From Verpa conica (taxonomy: Eukaryota; Ascomycota; Pezizomycetes; Pezizales; Morchellaceae), in NCBI GenBank assembly GCA_033030425.1, contig JAUFSD010000014.1:868001-932000 (forward strand): 64,000 nt of DNA. Reading direction: 5' to 3'. Made by a program: the position numbers and the translations under genes. The notes beneath the pieces are model-generated. The model was not told the origin of the DNA and searched no databases. It saw only the letters and a program-made list of their open reading frames with translations. Each line of letters opens with the position of its first letter. The stretch's first letter is position 1. Below are positions 20,144-32,413 of this stretch, piece by piece.

Positions 20144-22581
20144 CTCAAGCACACAACCTGCCATGCATTTCGGAAGCGAGGGGATCTCCCGCCTGTCAAG
20201 GCTCATAAATCCATGTTTCCGAAATGGACCGGGTATGCATATAGGTGCATATAGAGTGTTATCCAGCAGATACATGTACTATACTCACAACAGCATAACA
20301 GTGCGTCTTGGCTATCTTCAAACCATTGGGTGAAATAAACCTAGAGCTTTAATTGGGAATCAAAGGGTACTAGTTCTATACGTCTAGAAACCACGACATT
20401 CCTTAGAGCTAGGTGGTGTATGTAGATCGTATGTACTTAAATATACTAGTTAGCCGCTGACGTTTTTAGAACCAACTCCGTACAAAAATGTGCCAAGTCT
20501 ATGGCCTTGTATGGTATGTAATATCAGTCTATCCCACAAATGTCAGCTTTTTACGAGTAGACTTGGTTGATTACAGAAATGTCACTCACCGACAAGCGCG
20601 GTTAAGTATAGGAAATGTGCATGCATCCGGATAACCTTGTTTTATACCAGGGTGCCACGATGGTAGCGAATCACTCTACTAAATGGTTGAATTATACCCT
20701 ATATACACATGTAACATTATACATTATCCTAAACAATAAAGCAGTCATATCCAATGAATTGAGACACAGGTAATCTACCCCGTAACTTATGTGTTCTGTT
20801 TCTTATAGATCATTATTAACATAATTATTCCTAATACAATCCTAATAGGGTGGCTGCAATTCTAAGGGGTGTTGTGATGTGATACAGGGCGTGATACAGG
20901 ACAAAGTGTGTTCGTAATTCCATGACGTTTTGAGGACGGATTGGACCTGTGTACCATGCGCCCCACTCCTACAGATATTCGATCTAAGATTCCCATGATA
21001 TGCACATGCAGTTCGTTCTCCAAAGGTTATAAGGTTACAGGTATTGCAGAGCGTATACCTGAAAATGCAATGTAATTCTCTGCACATATGATAGTGCTGC
21101 GCGAACATCTAAGGAGTTTACTCGGGGCAAGCAATAAATATTAGGCAATGAAAGCTCTATACACCAATTAAAAATATAGCTTATTCACCCGAGGAAAAAA
21201 TACCCAGTGATTTCTCTTTTCTGAGACTTGCATTATCTGGTACTTATTAAATAATGCACCAACCCACCCAAAGATCGAGATAAGAGACAGGTTTAATTTG
21301 ACCAGCGAGCGACGAACTTTCTATACACACCCCACCTGTTACAGCACATAATAAATATCAGATTTGGGCTTTATGCTAGTGGGATGCTCGAAAGGAGGTT
21401 AGCATTGGAGCATTAGTCTCATATTAAAACTGCTAGCGGGTTAGCCGCCAGTCGCTTAACGGCCAATAGAGCGGAAAGAATGAATCATAGGAACAACTCA
21501 TACATATATATACATAATATCGTCAGTTTGACTGGTCCTTGGCCTTAATAGCCCCTTGTTAACTATGGAGACGGATAGCTCCAAAACGTCTATATTTGCC
21601 ACCGTAGCAGAGAAAAATTCAATAGCCGAGTTAGTATGGTGTTAAGGTAATCCTAACTCTGGATTCTCTCATGATTATAATTTCTAAGAAGTAGCTACCA
21701 TAAAATATTCCCAAGGGTTATGTTAGCCCGGATGTAGTTTAGAAGGTTATATGATTTGTATGTAACCCAGGACACTCACTCACATTGTCAGATGGCCCCG
21801 TTCATAGTGCTTCTCACAGGGGTATATTTGCGCACTACTTTAAAATGTGATGCAATTCATAGACTCTCACTCGTCTGGTTCCACTGAATAAGCTTGGCAC
21901 TATGGGACCTCGCCAGTAGCAATTAGTAGACCTCTCCAACTGAGACGCCTGCTGTCGTGCTTCAGATGCACCTCGTGATTAGTATTTGTTGTCACCACAG
22001 TCGGCTAATCCCGATTCCCGCTAAGGGCAAAAGCAGTTCTGGATCGTTCTAAACACGTTTTTTCTTGCTATAGAATCTTCGGGTGGCTGTAACTCCAACG
22101 GCAGTATGGGACATATTTGCCACACTAATGATTACACATCATGTCTCATTTGTAATTTTTCGCGCGATGTCGTGAGCCGAGGTATCACGTTGGTGATTAC
22201 TAACCTAATTGAGCCTAGGGATGCCACAATCATTGACATAGGTATTGTAATCGGCTTTTTGCAAGGTTCACTTATCTAAAGGCTATTAAACCTAGAGTGC
22301 ATGAGCGTGCGTCCCGAGTTACCGGTAGAAGTGGCGTTTTCCCTACCTGAAAGATCTATAGCTCCGAACCCCCGTGCTAATGAATTGGATTTCAAATACA
22401 ATCCCGGGTTTATCCTAATTAGGGCTAAGGATCTGTGAGAATAGTTTGAGATATAAATTGTTGAGGTCCCCCCACATCTTTAACTTCCATCATACACCAC
22501 TATCTCTAGAAGTATCCATTATTCAAATACTCAAGACCGTTTTCTTATATTAGAAAAATAAATCTAAAAACATCAGCAAAA
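20144..22581. other. Gene-free region upstream of the OYE gene
   Basis: About 2.4 kb with no supportable ORF, RNA gene or clear repeat. The last few hundred bases should be the OYE promoter. Confidence 0.4.
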
Positions 22582-23835
22582 ATGACGATTACCGAGAAAA
22601 GCTCATCTAAGCTATTCCAGCCTCTGAAGATTGGTGACTTCACCTTGAAGCATCGTATAATTCTAGCACCATTGACCCGAGTACGCTCCTTCGAGCACAT
22701 CCCCGGTGATATGGGAGTCGAATACTACTCACAGCGAGCCACCGACGGTGGCCTACTTATCAGCGAGGGAACCCATACATCCATCATGGTATATCCCAAC
22801 CCTCCCCCCCCAACTGACTAAAGTAAACACTAACACAATTATTAGGCAGGAAACTACAAAGATGCCCCCGGCATCTTTACCCCTGAGCAGCAGCGTGCCT
22901 GGAAAAAGATCACTGATGCAGTCCACGCAAAAGGCGGGTACATCTTCTGCCAACTCTGGCATGTCGGCCGCACAACCCACCCTAACCTCACTGGGGGACG
23001 TCTACCTCTTGCGCCCTCCGCAAGCCTCCTCAAAGGTGGCACAGTCTATTTCACAAATGACGGTTTAGGTGCTCCAACTGTCACACCTAAGGAAATGACT
23101 AAGCAGGATATGCAAGACACAATTTCAGACTATGTCCACGCCGCAAAAACTGCCATTGCCGCCGGTTTCGACGGTGTTGAACTGCACGGTGCAAACGGCT
23201 ATCTCCTGGACCAGTTTCTTTGTGACAATATCAACCAGCGTACCGACGAATACGGTGGCTCACCGGAGAACCGTGCTCGCTTCGTAGTCGAAGTTACTGA
23301 TGCAGTCATCAATGCTATCGGCGCTGGCCGCACTGGGATTCGTTTCTCGCCATTCTCGTCATTCCAAGGTACAGAGCCATCTGATATCATTGGACAATGG
23401 TCTACCGTATTAGCACTCCTCGATAACAAAGGTCTCGCATACGTTCACCTTCTTGAACCCCGTTCGAACATATCGCTCTCAGAAGATGCGCAGCGAAAAC
23501 GCCTCGTTGATGCCGCGCGCAAGCGTGGAGTCCCAGAGAATGAGATTAACGACCACATGAGTTTGAAGCCATTGAGGAAGGCACTGAAGAATACTACACT
23601 TATCGCATGTGGTGGATATAATGATAAGAATGTGTGGGGGGCGATTGAGGGAGGTGGTATCGATGCTGTGGTTTATGGGCGTTGGTTTATCTCTAATCCG
23701 GATCTTGTGGAGAGGTTGAGAAATGGGTGGAAACTTGCACCATATGATAGGGATACATTCTATACCAAGGACACGGTGGGATATACCGATTATCCGACTT
23801 ATGCTCAGGAACAAGAGGGAAAGGCAAAGATTTAA
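22582..23835 (+). CDS. Old Yellow Enzyme-family NAD(P)H:flavin oxidoreductase
   Basis: Two exons (22582-22788, 22846-23835) give 398 residues, the usual OYE length. The FMN-dependent TIM barrel shows the class motifs: APLTRVR with the flavin-tuning Thr32, FCQLWHVGR with Gln105 and Trp107, and HGANGY with the substrate-binding His183/Asn186 and proton donor Tyr188. NINQRTDEYGGSPENRARF is the typical barrel signature. OYEs reduce activated C=C bonds of enones using NAD(P)H; in fungi they serve in detoxification, oxidative stress or, as in ergot alkaloid pathways, biosynthesis. The context gives no pathway: no biosynthetic genes adjoin it. Intron of 57 nt in the usual style. Confidence 0.93.
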
Positions 23836-25270
23836 GGGATGATACCTGAGGGATTTTTTTGTATATTATTTTAGCTTCCTTTTGGCGGTGGGGGTATAAT
23901 AGATTCCCACTGCATTGTATACCTACTGGCGCTTTAGATATCAAATACTGCTAGGATAAATGCAGGTTCCACATTAGTAACTGAGGATTTACTAGTTCTG
24001 TCTATGATTAAAACTTATATACTGAATTACCTGATGCTTATATGGTTACTGAGACCTGGGATAGCCGTATACCCTATCAAATAGGCGTGGGGGTTTTGCC
24101 CATACCTTATCTCTACACAGGTGCCTACAAGGCATGAAATAGAGTATAACTCAGATCCCATACGTATATTTACTACTACAAAGGTTATATTAGCCTCACT
24201 CATAACGCCATTAAATCACATCCCATCACTCGAGGACCTACACTTCACGCTCCTATAGTAGCATAGCTAGGTCTTATTCGCCCATATTTCTTTCTGTCGC
24301 ATTTAAATCAGAGAGTTCCGAGGTTTCTGTTTCATGACACGTCAATAAACTAAATTAGGTGGATTTCCTCTGTTACATACGCATCAGGTTTGAAGCCTTC
24401 GAGCCTCACTGAGGTTTGAAGATCCCTGCGCGATTCAATCGAACGAATAGAAAGATATAGACCTTTGTTCCCTCACGTTGTCAGCCTCTCGTTGATCTAC
24501 CGATCGCTTAAAGCTTCCTTGATTGTGCTATGCAAGCCACAACTCATTTGAGCGAATGCTATGACCTTCTGCAGAGCGATTCTCAACTGGCCGCTTACAA
24601 TGAACGGGATTTCGCATACCTTTCAATAAACCTTTTCAGATGGACAGCTCTAATAGGTGGGAAATTTTTACACTTCTCCTCCAAATGAATTTTTAGAACT
24701 GTCGCCAACGTCTTAAGCTATTTTACTAAGGCCACCCGCCAGGTGATTTACCATTGGTATAAAAAATGATCTACTACCACCCTACTCAGATGATACCACA
24801 TATTTACCTTCCACAATGGAATACTCACAGGTGGTCTTATCTTATGAATAAATCAAGTGTACCAGGCCCGATACTCTCGAAATTCTGGGGGCAAATGTAG
24901 TTCTTTTTTGATTATCGGTCCTTAGCCCTGATGCTCAGTAAAATATCTCCGCAAACAGGAAAGTCTTTCAGTGTATAACCAACCCATCAATCTCTTTTAG
25001 TATTACGAAACACAGTTTTCGTATATTACCCAGACCCTGACGGCAAAAATCGATCACAATTTGAGTGCTACTTACACCGACCAAGGCTCCAGAACATGAA
25101 CAACACGTCAATTTCTTTGGCAGCCGCCAATCGTAGACCTTATACCCTCCTTGAATTCCTACTGCAAATCGATTATGTCGCGGGTGATGGAGTAGAGACT
25201 GCTAATTCTACCCACTAAAAGTACCCAGGGTACGGTCAACCCACCGACCGCTTTGACAACTACTGATTTC
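23836..25270. other. Intergenic, start of a duplicated segment
   Basis: Mostly non-coding. Around 24333-24425 it shares words and order with 29283-29405 (ATGACACGTCA, then GCATCAGGTT, TTCGAGCCTCA and a CCCTGC), and near 25029-25050 it resembles 29969-29990. This marks the 5' flank of a segmental duplication that includes the next gene. Confidence 0.5.
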
Positions 25271-25960
25271 AATCTTCGTATACTATACCGAATTTAATTA
25301 ACGAGGGAATAGAAACTACCACCTTCGTCGCAAGAAAAAGCTCGAAGAACGGTCAAGCTATCGGCCCCTTTGGTAGCCAGAATCTGCCGTTTTTGCGCAC
25401 TGTTCAGATAATGACTCAGCGAGTTGATTACGTTGCTAACGGTAACGGGATTCCGGGCGGCACTTCTGCTGATCCTAGTTACCGGTGCGGGGAAGATTGT
25501 ATCGGGAGGTTCGTGTATGTATTCTCACCATGATTTATCATACTCTCTACCAGAACTGATGATATTATACAGCGGCGTGCATCTGTGCCTTCGTAAAAGA
25601 CCTGGAAACACCCTTACTGTCTACTGTCTAGGCGATAATGGCTGTCAATCTAGCTTTCGTACTCGAGGCCTTTTCAACCGCCATTGCAACTCGCTCCACC
25701 ATCGCGGAAAGCTAGCTTCTGGGATGAAACTTCTTGACTGCCCGTCCGAAGGCTGCTCGCGTGTTGGAAAAAATGGATTCACGCGCCGAGATAACTTACT
25801 TCAGCACCGCAGGGGCGTTCATGGAGAGGATATTGCAAAAGTCAAAGTTAGATTTGCGGGCAGGGTCAAGGTTAGAAATGCTAAGGGTAACGGTACCAAC
25901 CAGTCTGTGGTGAATGGATCCCAGTATACCTCGGTGGTGCAAAGTTATCTCGAAGAATGA
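25271..25960 (+). CDS. C2H2 zinc-finger protein, paralog A, 5' end unresolved
   Basis: Exons are at about 25271-25514 and at 25573-25960; the frame is closed by a TGA just upstream of 25271, so an earlier exon is missing or the 5' part has decayed. Exon 1 encodes a Cys pair (YRCGEDCIGRF) also present in paralog B. Exon 2 encodes two C2H2-type fingers: one from TVYCLGDNGC to FNRHCNSLHH, and CPSEGCSRVGKNGFTRRDN followed by LLQHRRGVH. The second is the fungal GF[ST]R.DNL.QH type found in transcription-factor-like proteins. A nuclear DNA-binding role is inferred. The spliced frame is open to the TGA at 25958. Confidence 0.6.
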
Positions 25961-28900
25961 AGGTGCAGGGCTACCTTTATCTCAATTATGAGATGCTTCT
26001 TTGTTTGATTTCATTGACTCGTTTGCTTATTTGAAAATTGACAGTTTGTTGTTTCTCCCATTCCCCCCAGCAACCCATTCAGTTGTTTGTTTTGCTAGCT
26101 CACTTTTCCTACTGCGTGTATTTGTGATTTCAATCATTTAGTATCTATAGCCCTCATGAACTTCAGCATCAATAGTCCCTCGAAACTCTTCCTCGCCCTG
26201 TATTGAAGTTTTGCTAGTTTTATTGTTAAGGTATCAAAGTAACAGAAAACCTATACTCGCCTACATACATGTGATCACGATCTATCACTCGTCTTACCAC
26301 ACCCTTACAAGACCATCACCTATTTATTTTCAAAATTTACCCCTTCAATTTTTGGGTCTAGGATAATGTTAAAAGTCCTTTTAAATTTAGAGTAAGGCGG
26401 CCTCAGTATTTCTCCATTCGCTTGGTCCTCTCTTAACATGTCCTTCTTCAGATTTCTAACCGCTAACCGCGCGGCAACGTCTACAATATTGCCATAACGC
26501 GCCTATAACCATCCAGTACTTAGATTTCAAATACCACTATGATTGGCGATTACTGGAATCCAAATATTTCCAAAAATGGCTATTTGGTGTTAATTAGGGG
26601 TTTTAACTGCAACCTTAATCCGGGTAATTAATTTCTCAAAATTAACATGTGGTTTTTGTTCTCACCAGCCGATAGATGTATTTATTCACCATTATCGTCC
26701 CCAATAAAGACCCCTGTTTATAAAGAATGCATGCTCACGACTTTTGGGGAAAAGATCGAGAAACGTGACACCCTAGATTCGGGGCTTTGATTAGCCATTC
26801 ATGTCCCTAGTGGTTAACCCAGAATCTATTCTCGGGATAGGCAGTAAGTAACCGAAAATGCAAGTCTCAGGCTTTGGGGGCCTTCGTCCGATCAAAACCT
26901 CCAGTGGGAAAGTTGCAGCCTGGGCTAAGTAGAGTGCCTCCCGCTAAATTTATCTGAGCCGAAGCAGGCCTTAAAATTTTCCGTCGCTCGGCGTCCGGTT
27001 CTACACTCCGGTATGTCAGTTCATCCTCCCTCCTCTTTGATAGTTTACACAACAGGGAGATATGCGTGTTCTTTATAGACAGCTCTCTTATGTATACCTA
27101 TTATTACATTAGTGGGCAAACGTGCTAGTCTGGCCACCACGACAGTCACTACTAACAGGAGCCGCATGTTACCAAACGTCGCGATAGTATCGTAGGGATC
27201 GGAAAAGAGTCAGGGCTCAATCAAGCTACCGTAAGGTTGAAAGAGGCGCCCGGTATAAGGCTTTCTACACCCGTATGGGTGCTACCCAGTCGAAAGTGAT
27301 AAAAGTGACATAAAAGGAATCTCAGGGGCCAATGATACAGGCTCGTTTAGAACTCACGAACTACTAATGGTATTTTCGGCGGTCTCCCGGCTAGATTTTT
27401 TGATTGATCCCGGGTTCTTTTGGTTCCCCACGATAAAAAATACAACACATCAATCTGCTCTTGGCCGCGGTTATTACACGTCAATCCGTCAGATCTGGAG
27501 TGCATGTGCATATGCAACAGGCTCGAGGCTTGTGAGGCTTAATCACCCGAGCCAATCAAACAAAGACATCATACAGGAGATTTTTTCTTCTGCTTAAAAT
27601 ATTCTTACACTCTATACCAAAAATATTCTGGCGAGTAGTGGCACTATGGGTACACGACTATAGGTAATCACTTGAATCTTCCATATAAACCCCCAAAAAG
27701 CCGGTCTAATTGAATTCTGACCATACAAGGCTGCTTAATCCCTGGGATCGGACCTACTAACAACGAGACATTCCGGGCAATTGAAAGACTTGTTTGGAAT
27801 CTCTTCCTTCAGCCAATTAGAAATTATCCACTAAGTCATAGCTCAACTCGGGGGAATAATCATCACAGGTGCCATATTATCTATTGAGGATAGCTAATAC
27901 GCTAAGATACTGAAATAGGAAGTATCCGAATAAGAAGTAGTGAAGTGGCAAAGTTAAGAGGTGGATCTAGAATATTTTATGATGTACCATTCGCACCCCG
28001 GTTACCCTTTGCCACCAAGCCGTGTACCAGTGGGTCGGTCAACTCCCAGATAACCGACTTCAATGCAGTCAGATATCTCTACCAACAGGCGCATTTCTAA
28101 CGAGCCCCGAATAGCCTTGGCAATTCGTCATAGATCTTCGAGCCTGTCCTCGTTACACAACACCGCCTGAGTCTCCACTTGAGTCTAGTGTCCACCAAGT
28201 TTTTAGCTTTATACAATTCATAAATTTTCACTATCTGAGTTGTAATGCTGTTCCGTCTGGATTTCGCCATTGGGCCACGTTTTACAAACTAAGGCTCTCT
28301 TTAATGAGGAAAGCCATCCAGTTGCTATTTTTTATTGTTATAGGCGGACTTTGAATAAACGTAACTAATTTCAAATAATTGATTGTAGAGACTCCGGGAG
28401 CGGGGAAAACAGACAGATAATCCCATTTGTTACTTCTAAACCAACCACAGACTTTTACAGATCACCCGCTGAGCCCTCCTGAATCTTTTTCTTGCCTGAG
28501 CATCGATTGATTTTAACGCATTTTTTCCCCAGACACCAGCTGCCCATGCATCCCCGGGCTGAGGCCTCCGCTTTAGAACCCTGTAGCATTGGCTATTCCT
28601 TGCGAAATACAAACGGGGCAGCTTCTAGTGGAGGAATGCAGCTATTTATAGCTAAGGTCTAATAGCCTAATGGCCTCATGGGAGAGTTTATACAATTGCT
28701 AATCCCTAACTTATTCTAAAGTTTCCCCTGGGCCACAAATCATTAATCGTAGCGCACTTTGTGGGGGAACCACCTTAAGATATGAGAATTCAGCCCTAGT
28801 AGTGAGATAGTGGATATAAACCTGAAAAAAACAAGTTGAGGAAATTTAGAGGGGTAAGCTATATTTTCTAGATGAAGATAGATGGCTAATGAAGAATATG

Positions 28901-29897
28901 ATGACAGCAAGTAGTAGCTAGAATTCTTAGGTAGCCTTCAGAGTTCAAAGCTAAGTGTCAATGATCAGCGATACTAATATCCCTGATACCCTGATACCCG
29001 CCATCAACGTGCTACCAGCATTCTACCACTTACTACCCCTCGGAAGAGACCAATCTAGTCTAGTCTTACTTGGCTTGGATATTTTAGGTAGAGGAAATGT
29101 GCCCTACATACACACATGTAATGAAATAAACAAAAGAAAAGGGCCTTGCGACACGCAACGATTTCCCGTCACTTGGGTCAGGTTTGATATGCACATTCCA
29201 TATTTTATAACGGTCGATGGCATCGATCTCATCCTCACCCATAACACTGTTCGATTTTAGAATACCCAGGGGATTGGTTTATGACACGTCATTTGAGACC
29301 AATAACCCGTTGCTCTATCCACCTCGTGTGATACAAAGATCCTGTGTGACCATGCATCAGGTTCGAAAGTTCGAGCCTCAATGAAGCTCAAGCCCCCCTG
29401 CATGAGATCGGCAAGGTTCCTGAGAATATATTCGAGCTTTCCCCATATTCTCACCTAGAGAGCGGGGTTTACGCTTTCTCATCTCACGATTTCTCTTTCG
29501 TTAAATATCAAACTACTTGATTGGATTATGTAGGTACTGTAGGTACTGTTCACTCAATTGAACCGAATACTAGAACATATGGGGGGTTGATAATTACAAA
29601 AATCTAGTAATCTAGTAGGCTAACGCTTCGCACTCTCCTATTCCGATGGGCAACTCGTTGAATTTCACTAAAATGACGCCAGCTCTGAGGAATCGTGCGC
29701 AGTCCTGTCTAATGATTCTCTATCATGGTAACCTATCAGGTTTCCCTATCTAGCTGATCTGCAAAGAGCTTATCACATGAGTAGTCCAAGTTGGTGCTTC
29801 TAGAATCCCCGAAGCGGTTTTGCCTACTCGCAACTGAAGGACATTTTCGGAATGGGACTGGGCTCGTGCACCATAAGTTTGGTAGGGGTTTGTTGGT
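25961..29897. other. Long gene-poor region between the zinc-finger paralogs
   Basis: Nearly 4 kb without a supportable gene. Frames of 60-100 codons (26867-27052, 27367-27597, 28955-29260) show no domain, splice pattern or homologous partner. The last 600 bp contain the 5' flank of the second copy of the duplicated segment (from about 29283). Confidence 0.4.
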
Positions 29898-30178
29898 ATG
29901 CAGGTCCACCTTAGAAACGTCGTAGGCCCTAGATTGATACTCGGAGATTCCCACGAGAAAGTAGGAACAACTCAGATCTTGACAGCACAGATTGATAGTG
30001 ACAGTGCCACGGGTGAAGGTGAGAAAGCACCAACCGAGCTACTAGAGATTTATCGAATCACACGCGATCCCCTCGAGGGCAATCAACTGTATCATCTTAA
30101 GATACGCCGGCCCCGAGGGAAAACTTAATTAGGATGCAGAATCCATTTCTGTGATCGGTCAAACTACATATCTGGAAT

Positions 30179-31222
30179 ATGCCTACCTCACCGATCTTTT
30201 TAACTTATTCCCAACAAAATCTTCTTATCAGCAAATACAAAGCGCATAATCAACTTAATATCAACACCAAAACCAGCCAAACCGGCAGCACAGGTGAAAA
30301 AATAAGATATTATCAAAACTCTGGCTCCAAAATTAACCTCGAACCGCAACACAAACCGATGCAGACTTTGGTAATGGGCCAGTTCGATTACGATACCACC
30401 GATGAGGGGGCAGAATTTATGACCGGAACCGGCCAAATCTACCTCCTTGGGGCTGTCAATCAGCCACCCATTAATACCTACAGCGATAATCCGGAGCAGC
30501 CTCTGTATGTTACTTAGACCCCACGCATGTAGATTGATGTGTGCCTGAGAAATTCACTTATTAATCAAGGACATAGCCAATATACTACCCAATTTGGGAC
30601 CGATGACTCCCAGTACCCGCCTACAGCAGTGGGCTACAGTATTACCGGTGAGGAAGGGGTAGAAACTACCATTTCCCCCGGGCAACTCCATTCAGAGAAT
30701 ATCCAACCAAATCACTCCGATGACACTATGTCATCCCCCACTGAAGGTCTATCGGCTAGTTATGGTACCACAGGCTATTACTGTGGAGTAAGCTGCGTTG
30801 GATACTTCATGTACGTCTTCCATTAGTCTAGATCCTAAGTCACAGAATTAGAGCTAATGATACTATGTAGTGGTGAACATTTATGTCACCGTCAGTGGCA
30901 ATCCCTGACAATCTATTGCATTAGGTGTCGGGCCGTCTTCGGGAATCGGACGGTTTTCAATCGCCACTACAGTTCATGCCACAACCATGCACTGTTGTTC
31001 TGTTGTTCATTCCCAGGATGCCCCCGAATTGGTAACGACGGTTTTACACGGAGCGATAATTTACTCCAGCACCGTAGGAAAGTCCATGGGGAAACCCTTA
31101 AAAAGTTCAAAGTCAGGCTTAACGGTAGGAAACGTCCTGCCAAAGGCAATGCTGCTGGTCAGTCAGAGGTTAGTGGACCTCAGTATACCACGTCTGTGGT
31201 GGAAGAAAGTTCAGAGGAATAA
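30179..31222 (+). CDS. C2H2 zinc-finger protein, paralog B
   Basis: Exons 30179-30504, 30550-30810 and 30871-31222 give 312 residues in one frame. The N-terminal 190 residues are polar, rich in Gln, Asn, Thr and Ser, and probably disordered. The C-terminus has a Cys pair (YYCGVSCVGYF), one finger-like unit (IYCIRCRAVFGNRTVFNRH) and a fungal-type C2H2 finger (CSFPGCPRIGNDGFTRSDN then LLQHRRKVH), all in the same order and intron position as paralog A. A basic segment follows. The start is uncertain: an upstream open stretch (29898-30128) contains TQILTAQID, matching TQTLTAKID upstream of paralog A, so a further 5' exon may exist. A nuclear DNA-binding role is inferred. Confidence 0.65.
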
Positions 31223-32413
31223 AGGTGCAAGGTCGCCTATGTTTAGCTTTCTTGTCTACTATCTGATTTCATAAAATATACAAATTGAACTCAAATCACT
31301 ACCTAGCGCAGGATTTTATTTGTTGTATGACCTGGATTCTAGCGGGGAGATCTATCCCCAGATACATAATCATAATATGTCACTCGTTGCCTATCCTATT
31401 GCCTTGGGTTTTCTCTCCTGCTCTTTAATTTATTACGCATCGACATCAACCCTAACCCTCAAAGTCACCTCTAATGAATGAATTACCTCCAAAGTCCGTG
31501 CCTAAATAACAATTTCCCCCCGAATAATACATAAGCCCCAAGGGCTAAGCTATTCCTCCACTTCAGCCTAATGCTCTAGCCAGCAAAAACAAGGCCTTGG
31601 GTTTACCAACTGAACTCTTCCTTCTTTCTTCCACTCCACAGCTCTAAGTCTCTTTTCCTCTCCATCCTCATCACTCCTATACTCTACATATTTCTTCCCA
31701 ACCCTTTCGCGCCAATCCCAGTCTTCCTCGTCCCCATACAGAAAGTATGATAACCCCCATTCCCAGGATTATTCCCCCCCCCTCAAAAAAAAATAACCCT
31801 TTCTCTATGGCTATAACTTTTATTAATATGCCCAAAACAATAACCTTAAAATCTCCAACCAAGCGTTCATCCTAAAACAAAGTCATTAGTACCTTAAACC
31901 ACGTCCAAAACAACCTGGTAAATTCTTTACATCAGCACCAGTAATCGGTTTATCATTCAATACCAACGGATTTGTGATTATATGCCGTTAATTCTTCAAG
32001 TCTAAAAGCAGCAGTAGCACTAGATTAGTATGTGTCTTGTCCAACTCAAAAGCTGTCTGATAAATACAGAACAGTACATGAAATAAAAGAAAAATAAACC
32101 ATCCCAACCATATGCATACAGTAAACCTTTAGTAGTATACACAAGAGAAACAAAATAATAGTAAATGAGACTTCTAAACAATCTTTACACCTCCCTTATC
32201 GGACATTTCCCATCCATAGACTAGCCTAGTACATAATGTATCACTATCGACAGAAAAAGAAAGAAAAAAATTAAAGGACTTGAATAGAAACTCAAAACCT
32301 AAACACCGAATAAGGAAATAAAATTCACGAGAAATATAGACAAATAAGAAAAATCACACCACCAATAATACAGAAGCTATAAGCAGCCCCCATGGGCGCA
32401 GCAGCTGGGAAAA
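31223..32413. other. Intergenic, convergent 3' ends
   Basis: Lies between the 3' ends of zinc-finger paralog B and the Raf2-like gene. Pyrimidine-rich in the middle and A-rich towards 32300. No gene seen. Confidence 0.45.
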
